64,000 bases of DNA from positions 310,001-374,000 of the forward strand of contig JAESUZ010003375.1 of NCBI GenBank assembly GCA_017311185.1, read 5' to 3'. Below, one piece after another: positions 1-12,310 of the stretch (the first letter of the stretch is position 1; the number at the start of each line of letters is the position of its first letter). Both the position numbers and the translations under genes were made by a program. This DNA comes from Proteles cristata cristata (Eukaryota > Chordata > Mammalia > Carnivora > Hyaenidae). The notes below the pieces were generated by a model. That model did no database searches and was not told the origin of the DNA. It saw nothing but the letters and a program-made list of their open reading frames with translations.

Positions 1-455
1 ATTCTGATAGGTAGAAGGCAATATCTCATTGTGGTTTTGATTTGCATTTCCCTGATGATCAGGAACATCCTTTCATATATCTGTATGTTTTCTTTGGAGA
101 AATGTCTGTTTATGTCTTCTGCTCATTTTTCAAATGGGTTATTTGTTCTTTGGGTACTGAGTTGTAGAAGTTCTTCATATATTTTGAATACTAACCTTTT
201 ATCAGACACATTGTTTGCAAATATCTTTTCCCTTTCTATAGGTTGCTTTTGAGTTCTGTTGATTGTTTCCTTTGCAGTACAGAACCATTTTATTTTGATG
301 TAGTCCCAACAGTTTATTTTTCCTTTTTTCCCTTGTCTCAGGGGAATTATCTAGGAAAAAAGCTGCTCTGGCCAATGTCAGAGAAATTACTGCCTGTGTC
401 TCTTCTAGGATTTTTATGGTTTCAGGTCTCACATTTAGGTTTTTAATCTATTTTG

Positions 456-667
456 ATTTTTTTAAACGTTTATTTATTTTTGAGAGACTTGGACAGACAG
501 AGCATGAGTGGAAGAGGAACAGAGAAAGAGGAAGACACAGAATCTGAAGCAGGCTCCAGGCTCTGAGCTGTCAGCACAGAGCCTAATGCAGGGCTCAAAC
601 TCACTAGCCATGAGATCATAACCTGAGCTAAGTCTGATATTCAACCGACTGAGCCACCCAGTGCCCT
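456..667 (-). mobile_element. SINEC (felid, older type), inverted
   Basis: It starts with a T-rich tail complement (TTTAAACGTTTATTTATTTTTGAGAGA), then GA-rich sequence, GGCTCTGAGCTGTCAGCACAGA, and the head complement GACTGAGCCACCCA. Imperfect target duplications of L1 sequence flank it (438-456 and 668-686). It is inserted in L1-a. Confidence 0.9.
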
Positions 668-1024
668 GGTCTTTAACCAGTTTTGAACTTATTTTTGAAT
701 ATGGTGAAAGAAAACAATCCAGTTTCATTCTTTTATGTGTTGCTGTCCAGTTTTCCCAACACCATTTGTTGAAGAGACTGTCTTTTTTGCATTGGATATT
801 TTTCCCTGCTTTGTCAAAGATTAATTGACCATATAGTTGTGAGTCTATTTTCGTGCCAGTAACATACTGTTTTGATTACTACAGCTTTGTAATATAACTT
901 GAAGTCTAGAAATATGCCTACAACTTTTCTGTTTCATGATTGCTTTGGCTATTTGAGGACTTTTGTGGTTCTATACAAATTTTAGGATTGTTCTAGTTTT
1001 ACGAAAAATGCTGCTGATATTTTG

Positions 1025-1254
1025 CGTCTTCTTTTTTTTTTTTTTTTAAATGTTTTATTTATTTCTAGGAGAGAGAGAGACAGCGTGAGCAGGGGAGGGT
1101 CAGAGAGAGAGGGAGTCACAGACTCTGAAACAGGCTCCAGGCTCTGAGCTGGCAGTCAGCACAGAGCCCGACGCGGGGCTCGAACCCACGAACCGTGAGA
1201 TCATGACCTAAGCGAAAGTCGGACGCTTAACCGACTAAGCCACCCAGGCGCCCC
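1025..1254 (-). mobile_element. SINEC (felid, young type), inverted
   Basis: A complete copy with the young-type marks GGCAGTCAGCACAGAGCC and TTATTTCTAGGAGAG. A perfect 14-base target duplication CTGCTGATATTTTG flanks it (1011-1024, 1257-1270). It is inserted in the ORF2 part of L1-a. Confidence 0.95.
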
Positions 1255-1401
1255 AACTGCTGATATTTTGATAGGGATTGCATTAAATGCATGGATTACT
1301 TTGGGTAGTATAGACACTTTAACAGTATTTCTTCTTTTAGCCCATGGGCATGGAGTGTCTTTCCATTTCTTTGTGTCCTCCTCAATTTCGTTCATTAGTG
1401 G

Positions 1402-1601
1402 TTTTTTGTTTGTTGTTTGTTTTGTTTTATTTACTTAGAGTGCAAGTGTGGGAGGGGTGGAGGGGAGGAGGAGGGAATCCTAAGCAGGCTCTGTTCTGTC
1501 AGCATGGAGCGCTATGTGGGCCTCTGATGAACCATGAGATCATGACCTGAGCCAAAATCAAGAGTGGGACACTTTACTGATTGAGCCACCCAGGGGCCCC
1601 C
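1402..1601 (-). mobile_element. SINEC (old, diverged), inverted
   Basis: A diverged copy: T-rich start, GGGAGGGGTGGAGGGGAGGAG, ACCATGAGATCATGACCTGAG, and TGAGCCACCCAGG at its end. It is inserted in L1-a. The short flanks ATTAGTG / GTAAGTG may be a decayed target duplication. Confidence 0.85.
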
Positions 1602-2434
1602 GTAAGTGTTTTATACTTTTCAGAGTACAGATCTTTCCCTGTTAGGTTAGATTCATTCTTTGGTATATTATTATTTTGGCACAATTGTAAATGAGATTAT
1701 TTTCTTAATTTTTCTGCTGCATCATTATTGGTGTAGAGAAATGCAACAGATTTCTGTACGCTGATTTTGTATCCTGTGAATTTACTGAATTAATTTATCA
1801 GTTCTAGCAGTTTTTTGGTGGAGTCTTTTAGGTTTTCTGTATAGAGTATTAAGTTATCTGCAGGGAAAGTTTTACTTTTTCTTTATGATTTAGATTTTTT
1901 TTTCTTTTTGTTGTCTGATTGTTGGGGCTAAGACTTCTAGTACTAAGTTGAATAAAAATGATGAGAGTGGACATCCTTGTCTTCTTGACTTTAACAGAAA
2001 AACACTGACTTTTTCCCCCTTGAGGGTGATGTTAGCTGTGGATTTTTCATATAGACCTTTGTTATGTTCCTTCTAAACCTACTTTGTTGAGGGTTTTCAT
2101 CATGAATGGATGTTGTACTTTGTCACATGCTTTTTCTGCTGCTCTTATAATGATCATATCAATAAGAGAAAGGACAAAAACCATATAATGTATCATGTTG
2201 ATTGACTTGTGAATATTGAAACATCCTTGCATCCCAGGAATAAAGCCTACTTCATCGTGGTGAATACTTTTTTTAATGTATTGTTGGATTCAGTTTGCTA
2301 ATATTTTTTTGAGGATTTTTCATCTATGTTAATCAGAGATATTGGCCTGTAGTTTTCTTTTCGTGTGTGTCCTTATCTGGTTTTAATATCAGAGTAATGC
2401 TGGCCTTACAAAATGAGTTAGGAAGCTTTCTTTC

Positions 2435-2466
2435 ATCTTCTTCTTCTTCTTCTTTTTTTTTTTTTG
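2435..2466. repeat. (TTC)n / T-run microsatellite
   Basis: A run of TTC units followed by about 13 T, inside L1-a. Confidence 0.85.
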
Positions 2467-5400
2467 AAAAAAAGTCTTCTGTAAATGTTTGGTAGAATTT
2501 TCCTGGGAAGCCATCTGGTTCCTGGCCTTTGTTGGGACTGTTTTGATCACTGATTCAATTTCATTGCTAGTAATTAGTCTGTTCAAACTTTCTATTTCTT
2601 CTTGATTCAGTTTTAGTAGGTTATATGTTTACAGGAATTTATCTATTTTGCTAGGATGTCAAAGTTTTTGGCATATAATTTTTCATAATATACTCTTATA
2701 ATACTTTTTATTCTGTGGTATAGTTTGTTATTTCTCCTCTTTCATTTCTGATTTTGAGTCCTCCCTCTTTTTATTTTTTACTGATGAGTCGTGCTAGAGG
2801 TTTATCCACTTTGTTGATCTTTTCAAAAAATCAGATCCTTGTTTCATTGATCTGTTCTCCTATTTTTTAGTTTCTATTTAGTTTATTTCTGCTCTAATGC
2901 TTATTATTTTCTTTCTTCTATTGGTTTGGGCTTTTGTGTGTTCTTTTTCCAGCTAATTTAGTTGTAAGTTGTTTCAGATTTGTCTTGCTTCTTGAGGTAG
3001 GCCTATATTAGTATAAACTTCCCTCTTAGAACATTTGCTGTATCCCAAAGATTTTGTACCATTGTTTTAATTTTCATTTGTTTATGTGTATTTTTTTAAA
3101 TTTCCTGTTTGATTTCTTGGTTGTATTCATTATTTAGTAGCATGCAATTTAACCTCTATGTATTTGTTGTATTTCCAGATTTTTTTTTTCCTTATAGTTG
3201 ATTTCTAGTTTGATAGCATTGTCATCTGAAAAGGTGTTTGGTATGACCTCCATCTTTTTAAATTTGTTAACACTTGTTTTGTGGCCTAATATGTGATCTA
3301 TTCTGGAGAATGTCCCATGTGCACTTGAGGACAATGTGTATTTTACTGTTTTAGAAGGGGTATTCTGAATATATCTGATAAATCTATCTGGTCCAGTGTA
3401 TCATTCAAAGACACTGTTTACTTGTTGAAGTTCTATTTAGATGATCTGTGCATTGATGTAAACGTGGTATTAAAGTTCCCTACTATTATTGTATTACTAT
3501 TGATCATGTTTATTATTAGCTGTTTTATATATGTAGGCGTTTCCATGTTGGATGTTTAAATATTTACAGTTATTTTGTCTTGTTGGATTCTTCCCTTTAT
3601 GATTATATATTGTCCTTTTTTGTCTCTTGTTAGAGTCTTAAAGTCTATTTTGTTCAATATAAGTATTGCTATCCTAGCTTTCTTTTCACATCCATTTGTG
3701 TGATAAGTGTTTTTCCATACCTTTACTTTCAATTTGCATATGTCTTTAGATCTGAAATGGGTCTTTGTAGGTGGCACATAGATGAATCTTTTATTCAGTC
3801 TGTCACCCTAAGTCTTTTGATTGTAGTGTTTAATCCATTTACAATCAAAGTAATTATTGATAGTATGTACTTATTGCTATTTTGTTACTTGTTTTAGGAT
3901 TGTTTATATAGCTTTTCTCTGTTCTTTCTCTTGCCCTGTTCTCACAGTTTGCTGGCTTTGTTTTGTAATATACTTGGGTTCCTTTCTCTTGATTTATTGC
4001 AAAGCTATTACTGGTAGTTACCATTAGGATTATACATAATATCTTATGTATATAGCAATCTATATTAAGTTGCTGGTCACTTAAGTTTGAACCCATTATT
4101 TACTCCTCCCCCTGCCACACACACACATTTTAGGTATATGATATCACATTTTACTTTTTTATTTTATGACTCCCTTGACTGATCTTTATATATATATATA
4201 TAACTTTACTGCCTTTGTGATTCCTACTTTCCTGACTCCTTTTTATGGTCTTTCTACTCAAAGAGTTCCTTTTAATATTTCTTGTAGTGCTAGTTTCATG
4301 GTCATGAATTCTTTTAATTTTTGTTTGGTAAACTCTTTGACTCTTCTTCTGTTCTCAAGTAGGGCTTTGCTGGATAGAATATTCTTTGTTTCAGGTTTTC
4401 TTTTTCAGCTTTTAGAATATATCCTGCCACTTCCTTCTAGCCTCCAAAATTTTTGCTGAAAAATCAGCTGATAACTATATGGAGTTTCCCTTGCATGTTA
4501 CTGTTTTGCTTTCCAATACTGTGTCCTGCAGTTTGCTGAGCTGCTCTAGTGCTTTTTCTGGTCTATATTTATTCCATATTGCATATTTTTAATTTCAGTT
4601 ATTGAGTTATTTTCCTATTTGTCTTTGTGGATAGTCTCACTGAGGTCCTTCACACTTTTCTCAAGTCCAGTGAGTATCTTTATGACCATTGCTTTAAATT
4701 CTTTATCAACCATATTACTTATCTCCATTTCATTAAGCTACCTTGCTATGATTCTTTTCCCCCTGTTCTTGCATTTGGGACATATTCCTCTGTCTCCTCA
4801 TTTTGTCTAACTCTCTGTGCCTATTTTCATTTTGTCTAACTCTCTGTGTTAGGGAAGTCAGGTATGTCTCTCGTTCTTAGAAGTAGTGGCCTTATGAAGA
4901 AGTCCTGTAGTTTTCTGCAGTGCAATGTTCCCTGTTCACCAGAACACTTCAGGAGTATCTCCTATGTATTTGCATGCACCCTGTTATTGTGACTGAGCCA
5001 CTTTTGCCTTCAGTACAGTTGTCTTCAGTGTCTCTCATTGCTTGCTGTGGGCAGAGTTTTATCTATGTCTTGTTAGTTGGTTCATATGTAGCCACCTTGG
5101 GCTTGAGTTGAGTCAGATCAGGCACTTTCTAGAGCTTTGGATGTACCAAACTGCAGGGCACTTTCCTTGTGTTATCCCCTGAGAAACTTTCATGCTGGGC
5201 AGGGTCTGTAGTCAGACCATGTGTCTGCCCCCAGCCCATTGCTGGGGCCATAGTCAAACGCGTGTATGTGGTTATCTTCTCCTCTCTCTTAGGAAGGAAT
5301 TACTTTGAAGTGGTGCTGGCCCCTGTCAGGGCTGCTTGCATACTACTGGGCTTGTGACACTGTTTTGGATAGGCTCTGACCAAGGGCATATTGGAAAGGG

Positions 5401-6374
5401 GCAGGTCCATTGGAGAATACAGAGGCAGAGCATGTGGTATTAACAAGCTCTGTACATATCTGCAGCAAGAGGGGACCTGGGGTCACTTAGAAACTTCCTG
5501 CCACAGGGTGGAATAGGAGAGCTCACAGGAGAGTGTGGGGGTGGGAGGCATAGTGCCTGCAAGGTCTGCATAGGTTCACTGCAGGAAGGGATATACAGCT
5601 ACCCAGGAAAACTCCTGCTGAGGCTGGCTGGGTTGGATAGGGTGGAACTACAAAAGCCCATGGTGGCAGGGTACCTTGTTAGTGGCACTTTGCTGGTTCC
5701 TGCTCGTCTGGGTATCTATGTTGGTGGACAAGGTAGGGAAATTGCACCTAGTAGCTCTGCTGTTCTTGGAAATGTTTCCCAAAGATCCCTGCCCCTCAAA
5801 TACAAACTGAGATTAGTTAACACATCTCCCTCCTGTATACCCCAGATGTTTGTCAAACTGCTGCTTCTATGCTGCATCTCCATAGGGCTGTTTGTGATCT
5901 TGTCTCTTTAACAGCAGAGACTCTGTTCCTTATTACCTGGCTAGCTCTCCCAGAGCCAAGCTTGCTCATTTTTAAAGCTTCAGATGTTAAGCCCTACTAT
6001 TTATAAGAACTCATGAAATTAGGTCCCTCTGCTTTTCAAAGACAAATGTTATAGGGATTCACATTCTCTGTGTGGATTCCCTGTGCCTGAGGTGCCTGGT
6101 TGTGAGGGTCTGCTTCCTTCCTTTCTCCATGCCAACATGGTCCCTCCCTCCCATGAACAGTCTAGTGGGTTACTTTGACTCCTGAAAAGTCTCTACTATT
6201 CCAACCCACTTCAGCGTAGTCTTTTCTCTACATTTAGCTGTAGATTATCTGTTCTGCCAGTCTTTGGGCCATTTTCTGGGTTATTTACATGAATGTGCAT
6301 GTTATTTCCTTATATCCTTTGGACAAGGTGAGCTTAGGACCCTCCTACTTTGTCCATGAAGTCAAACCTCACCT

Positions 6375-9153
6375 CTTTTAATATTGAAAAGACTCCAGTG
6401 GAGAGGTGTGTGTGTGTGCGCATGCACGCAAGAAACAACTAAGTAATCAAAGACTTGAGAAATACAAAACACACACTCTTTATTTTCTAAGCAGATTATG
6501 TTAAAGACAAACATTAAATAGAAATTGTAAACAAAGAGCGGACCAGCAATCTAAGAAAGTTTGTCTTTTAACTGAAAAATGCCACATTCTAATTTTATAT
6601 CTATGTACTTTTAATATTAAAACTCTTCTTTAGATAAATTCATATTAATTTTACCTTGATTAGGTACTAAATTTTCTTTTCAAGGATTTTGTTTCCAGAC
6701 CTTCTTCAACTTTCCTTATTAGATTTGAATTTTGTTCTATATTTTTCCTCTTTAAATAAACAGCCTTACTTTAGGTCAAAACTTCTTTCTTCTCCCTTAA
6801 CTAAAATGTATTTAGATTCCTTTTATACTTAGATTACTTTCTTTTACCAAAAGCATACATCTTTCTTTTCTTGCATAAGGGGATTCTTGCCTTATTATTT
6901 CTAGTAGCTTCAATTACATATATTAATTAGAATTTTCAACTCCTAGGAAACTTAACTAAGACGTAAATAATTAATTATGGTCTTTTACATTGTCATTCTG
7001 TGAATTGACAACCATACATTTTATGATTTTTAGAAACTTCTACTTTTCTGGTTTCTGCTTTATTCGTAGAAAATTCATCAGTGTGATATAAAACATGTTT
7101 ATTAATAGGTGCAAATTTTTTTCCTCTGTAAAAGTAAGCAAAAAGTGAATAAGCCTATGGTTAGTGACTAATGTTTCAGTATTTTATTTGGAAATAATTT
7201 TGATACTTAATGAATTTAACTCATCACTTAGCAAAACTTTAAAGTTTCAGGTTATCAAAAAGATTTGGAGAAACGAGCTTTAAAATTCACCTAAGTCTTT
7301 TATTTATGGCAACTCAGTTTACTTCTTCTTAATTATGTTTAGATTTGAAACATTAGACAAATCAGCAGAATTCTAATTTCTTTCTCTGACAAATTTTGCA
7401 ATAGAGATAATATGAATTTGTTTGAAGAGTAAGCCTAGGCAGAGTAAAAAAAGTCTATGTTTGGATTATAAACAGTGCTGATAAGTCTATATCAGCATAG
7501 ATATAGACTATAAACATAAACTATAAACATAAATATATGTTTATTGTAATCAACCAGCAAACTTAAATTACCTTTAATACTAAATATTTTCCCAAGTCTT
7601 GTGAAGTTGGCAAGTATTTGTCTATTACATTTCTGAAAATTTCTAAAAATTTCTTAAGTTATAAGTACTTATAAGTACTTATAAGCCAATTAAACAGAGC
7701 TCTTTAAAGTTATTAGTACCATCCAGAGGTAGAAAATATCAAATTCTATAATAGAAACACATAAACACATAATCAAAATCTTATGGTTTAAAATTGTTTA
7801 TCCACAAGACGAGTATGATAATACAAATCTCACATGGGGACCCTCATTCAAAGGTAGATATGGGGGAGTGTCTGTAAAGTCATTAACTTGGTAGACTTCT
7901 GTTTATGGTCATGTAAGGCAATTTAGACCAAGGAATAGGAGGAGTTTTGAAATAAAAGAGGATAGAGAGAAATTGTAAGAATTATCTGAGTCTTACAGTC
8001 CTTCACATTAGTTACCTTTTTGTATCTTTTAATTTTTTATCTTTTTTTGCCATGAAATTTTCAGTGAAGCTATTTTTGGAATTTTGAAGGCTTTACTTTC
8101 AAGTACACTTTTTAAATGATCTTCTCTAATCGGAACATTCCTCATAATGGCCGTGGTAATTCTAGATTGTTTTTAATAAAAATTTGCCATTTCTGTAGAT
8201 ATTCACACATTCTGGAACGATAGTTTTTAGAAATAAGCAGGTGTGCTGGAAGGTGGTGTGCTTGACTGTTCACAAAAGGATGTCATTGGCAAGTCTTTGG
8301 GTTTCTCAGAGCCAAGCTGATATCTAAAAGGGATGTGCAGCTGCGTTGGGAATTGTGCCTGTTTTACAGTGTACCTTGTTGTACAGAAATGTTCTTAAAG
8401 TCAATGGGTGACCTAGTGTCTATCTAACATACTGTGTAACCAATTTATCCTAACCTGGTAGTATTTGTGTTAAGTGGTGTGTACACTAATAAATGCTCAA
8501 TGCATGCACACCAATTTTTGCAGGTATTTAGTGTCCAAGATTCCCTTTAGTAATTAGCCTTTACCTCATGTTCCCATTAACAGAAACTGGTAGTTACCAA
8601 GGAAACAAAACCATGGACACTAGCAGTAAGCAAAAAAGATCAAACCAGCAGACTTCAGAGAATGGGGACTCTGAACTAATTCCAAATGCAACTGCCACCA
8701 GCAGTTCTCAATGTGGAATCTGAGGATAGAATCAAGGACTGGGTTTCAGAAGTTACTGTGAACTTGCCAATAGAATTTCCTTTATGCACCACCAGCATTT
8801 CCCAAAGTGGACTAACCAGCAGTCTCCATTAATGGAAACTGTGGACTGGAACTGGGAAAGGATTCCAAACTGAAATTGCAGACTGAAACAAGGGCTAAGG
8901 ACTAACATTCTGTTAGTGATCCTCCTGTTAGTCTAAATATTAGACTGTAAAGGAAAGTAGATTGGGAGGTTGATGCAAAAAACAAAACAAGTAAAAACAA
9001 AATAGATCAAACTGAGAGGAAATCACCAATGGCCCTCAGAAATGGTGAAAAAGACAATGAAGTCAAAAGGGTTGGTGAGGGATCGGGCCTCTGTTTTTTA
9101 TTATCTCTGAACACTGTCAGAGTTTACTTCAGTCGTCAATACTGCCACCAAAT
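6375..9153. other. SNCA: SNCA intron 4 sequence, no recognised gene
   Basis: AT-rich intron sequence. A short GT run lies near 6402-6420 (GTGTGTGTGTGCGCATGCACGC). A 9-base stem hairpin is at 7484-7509 and tandem ATAAGTACTT units at about 7659-7685. The stretch 8220-9150 is less AT-rich and resembles an old LTR or ERV fragment in texture, but I cannot name it. Confidence 0.6.
7484..7509. repeat. short inverted repeat, 9-base stem and 8-base loop
   Basis: AGTCTATAT at 7484-7492 is the exact reverse complement of ATATAGACT at 7501-7509, with CAGCATAG between. No terminator or RNA gene is implied; in AT-rich DNA this can arise by chance. Confidence 0.7.
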
Positions 9154-9538
9154 TTGTTAAAAAACAAAATTCAGCTGAGTAAATTTAAAGATTTAATTGG
9201 CTTTACTCAATGATTCATGACTTAGACAAATAGAAATGCGTTCTATAAGCTGCAGAAAAGGAAAGTTATTTTTAAAGGCAGAAAGGGAATGGTAGGGAAA
9301 AAAGAAAATTATTTGCAATGAATGCATTGTTTTAGGAAGGTCACCCTCCTAAAGGGAACAGAAATGGTCTAAAAGCAGATTACCTCCTTGTGTTGACCAA
9401 AATTAGTTTGGCTGGCTAAAGTTTATTTTCTTGGAGGTGCTAAAACTGTACTTAGGTTGGGTATTAAGACTTGGTTTACTGACATAGGTCCTTAACATAA
9501 GTGATTATATTTGGGGACTGTGGTTTTCTTTTTAACAA
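9154..9538. mobile_element. possible solo LTR or short transposon with 10-base inverted ends
   Basis: The 385-base block starts TTGTTAAAAA (9154-9163) and ends TTTTTAACAA (9529-9538), exact inverted ends with TGTT...AACA as in LTRs. Its inside (AATTCAGCTGAGTAAATTT, then TTTAATTGGCTTTACTCAATG) looks like an interspersed mammalian LTR I have seen but cannot name with certainty. Orientation is unknown. Confidence 0.5.
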
Positions 9539-9619
9539 CAGGTTCACCTTATATTCCTCATACTTGACAATCACTAAAAGTTACCTAAATACTAATAGTG
9601 GATTAATGATGTCATTTCC

Positions 9620-9721
9620 TCTTCCCTGTTAAAAGAGGTACTGTTCCCCATTTTTTCACTAAGGTAATTGGTGCTTAGAAAAAGCTTAAGAAATTTGCTC
9701 AACATCACAAAATATCTAGAA
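9620..9721 (-). mobile_element. MIR SINE, first half, split by L1-b
   Basis: The + strand shows the antisense MIR core (CCATTTTTTCACTAAGG, GCTTAGAAAAAGCTTAAGAAATTTGCTCAACATCACA). It stops at 9721 where L1-b begins and resumes at 16278. Confidence 0.75.
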
Positions 9722-9878
9722 ACTGGGATATCAGGAAGATATGGCAGAGTAAGAAAATCCTGAAGTCACTTGGTCTCTTGGATACACAAAGATAGCAGCT
9801 ACATATGTTATCTGGCAGAACAGACCTTCCATAGTTATTCATAAAGAGGAGGCCACATGGAAGAAAGTAGAAGGCAGA

Positions 9879-10096
9879 GGTGCCCTGGTGGCTCAGTCGG
9901 TTAAGCATCTGACTTCAGCTCAGGTCATGTTCTCGCAGTTCGTGGGTCTGAGCCTCACCTCAGTTTCTGTGCCTGGAGCCTGTCTCAGATTCTGTGTCTC
10001 CCTCTCTCTCTGCCCCTCTCTCTGGCCCTCCCCTGCTCATCCTCTGTTTCAAAAATAAATAAAAACTATAAAGAATTTTTTTTAATTTTAAAAAAA
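9879..10096 (+). mobile_element. SINEC (felid), in L1-b 5'UTR
   Basis: The head is GGTGCCCTGGTGGCTCAGTC, followed by the CT-rich middle and AAAATAAATAAAAACT tail. A 9-base target duplication GAAGGCAGA flanks it (9870-9878, 10097-10105). The middle is partly rearranged, with TGTGCTGACAGCTC replaced by TTTCTGTGC. Confidence 0.9.
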
Positions 10097-10316
10097 GAAG
10101 GCAGACATATAGTTGGGAACCAAACTCCCCAATGAGAACAGTCACAAATGAGAGGGACATCACAAATAGAAGAAACAAGATCAAACCCCATTCAAGCCAT
10201 GGGGAATCAGCACTGGAAATCACCCCCATAACATTTGGCTTTGAAAACCAGCAGGAGTTAACTTTGTGAGCTTTTGCTATCAGCAGGGTTTAATTCCAAA
10301 TGCTTTTAAAATCAGT

Positions 10317-10515
10317 AGGGGTGTCTGGGTGGTTGAGTCGATTAAGCATCCAACTTCTTCGTTCAGGTCATGATCTCATGGTTTGTGAGTTTGAGCCCCA
10401 CATTGGGCTCAGAGCCTGGAGCCTGCTTCAGATTCTGTGTCTCCCTCTCTCTCTCTGCTCGTCCTCCATTCACACTCTGTCTTTCTCTCTGAAAATAAAC
10501 ATGTAAAAAAAAAAA
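10317..10515 (+). mobile_element. SINEC (felid) with 14-base internal deletion
   Basis: The head is GGGGTGTCTGGGTGGTTGAGTC; the tail is GAAAATAAACATGT followed by a run of A. GGGCTC joins AGAGCC directly, so the usual TGTGCTGACAGCTC is missing. It is inserted in L1-b between the 5'UTR and ORF1. Confidence 0.9.
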
Positions 10516-12098
10516 AGTAATGATCATAATGAAACTCACTGGACTTGAAAAAAAGAGTGGAAAATCACATTGAGACCTTAAAAAAAAAAGGTAGGAAATA
10601 TAAAAAAGAACCAGGTAGAGATGAAGAACTCAATAACTGAAATTTAAAAAAGAAATACACTAGAGGGAATCAATAGAAGATTAGAAGATACAGAAATATA
10701 AATCAGTGATATGGAAAACAGGTAAGGGAAAGCAAGATAAATAGCAAAAAGAAAAATTAAAAATGAGAATAGGTTGAGGAAACTCAGCAACTTCAAGTAT
10801 AATTTGCATTATAGGGATATCAGAAGGAGAATAAAGGAGACAAAAATTATTTGAAAAAAATGATAGCTGAAAACTTTCCAAATCTGGGGAAAGAGACATT
10901 TAGATCCAGGAATATGGAGAACAACTAACCATATTCACCAAGGAGGTCCATACCAAAGCAAAATATTAAAATGACAAGAAAATAGCGACAGATAATTTTA
11001 AAAGTAGCAAGAGAAAACAATTACATATAAGGGAAACCATAAAAGGTTATCAGCTGATTTTTCAGCAGATACTTTGTAAGCCAGAAGAGTGTCATGATAC
11101 ATTCAAAATGCTTAAAGAAAGAAAGCTTCAATGAACAATACTCTATCTAGCAAGCTTATCATTCATCATGGAAGAAGAGATAAAGAGTTTCCCAGACAAA
11201 AAAGTTAAAGGAGTTCATCACTAGAAAACCAATCTTCTAAGAAACATTAAAAGGAAATCTTTGAATGGAAAGAAAAAGCCTTAACTAAAAGTATAAAAAT
11301 TATGGAAGAAAAATATTCATAAGTAAATGTAAACATATAATGAAGGTAGTAGATTATAAAACCAGAATGGAGATTTAAAAACACCAAAGCAGTTAAATCA
11401 ATTATATCTACAAAAATCAGTCAAGGGATTCACAACCAAAAAAATATAAAATATATGCATAAAAACTTAGTACTTTTAGAATAAGTTGAACGTAGCTGAG
11501 CATCAACTTAATATAGATTACACATAAAATATTATATATGAACCTAACAATAATCACAAATCAGGAACTTATAATTAATACACAAAAAAGAAAAAGGAAA
11601 CCAGGCATAACACTTAAGTGAAAGGAAACCAAGCATAACACTAAAAAATGCCATCATACCCAAAAGGAAGAGATCAAGAGAAGAAGAAAGGAACAGAAAA
11701 GAATGATAGCAACCATAAACCAAGTTACAAAATGGCAGTAAGTACATAGGTATCAATAATTACTTTAAATGAAAATGGCCTAAATGCTCCAATGAAAAGA
11801 CACAGGGTGACTGAATAGATAGAAAACAAGACCCATCTATATGCTGTCAAAAAGATACTTACTTCAGACCTAAAACCACATGAAAACTGAAGGTCAAGGA
11901 ATGGAAAAACATTTGTCATGAAAATATAAATGTAAAAAACCTGGGGTAGTAAAATTTAACAAAAAAACTTTAAAACAAAGACTGTAGCAAGAGACAAAGA
12001 CACTATATAATGATAAAGAGGAGAGGATAAAGCGATTGTAAATATCTCTGCACTCAACATGGAAGCACCTACATAAACAGACAAAAAAGGAGAGATTG

Positions 12099-12310
12099 GG
12101 GCACCTGGGTGGCTTAGTGGGTTAAATGTGCAACTTTCACTTAGGTCATGATCTTGAAGTTTGTGGGTTCGAGCCCCACGACGGGCTCTGTGCTGACTAC
12201 CAGCTCAGAGCCTGGAGCCTGTTTCAGTCTGTGACTCCCTCTCTCTCTGACCCTCCCCTGCTCACGCTGTCTCTCTTTCTCCTAGAAATAAATAAAACAT
12301 TTAAAAAAAG
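12099..12310 (+). mobile_element. SINEC (felid, young type)
   Basis: A complete copy with the young marks (TGTGCTGACTACCAGCTCAG, TTTCAGTCTGTGACTCCC, CTAGAAATAAATAAAA). A 16-base target duplication AAAAAAGGAGAGATTG flanks it (12083-12098, 12311-12326). It is inserted in L1-b. Confidence 0.95.

Larger units (their letters stand above)
1..6374 (-). mobile_element. L1-a: near-full-length carnivore LINE-1, antisense to SNCA
   Basis: The + strand reads as the reverse complement of L1. It starts in the C-terminal ORF2 region (complement of ATGAAAAGATGCTCAACATC type sequence), then reverse transcriptase, endonuclease (near 3500-3800), the ORF1 C-terminal region (about 4230-4480), and a GC-richer 5'UTR (about 4860-6374). 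It ends in sequence matching the 5' terminus of L1-c (GAGCTTAGGACCCTCCTACT). The 3' end is off the window. Both ORFs are full of stops and frameshifts, so it is dead. Three SINEs (456-667, 1025-1254, 1402-1601) inserted later. It lies in SNCA intron 4. Confidence 0.9.

Noticed and set aside
5633..5911. 92-codon + strand frame in intron 4
   Set aside because: It lies antisense in the L1-a 5'UTR; no recognisable domain.
1..6374. Spaced, similar T-rich blocks resembling a repeat array
   Set aside because: The order and spacing are those of L1 ORF2 in reverse complement. No direct-repeat/spacer array (CRISPR) occurs anywhere.
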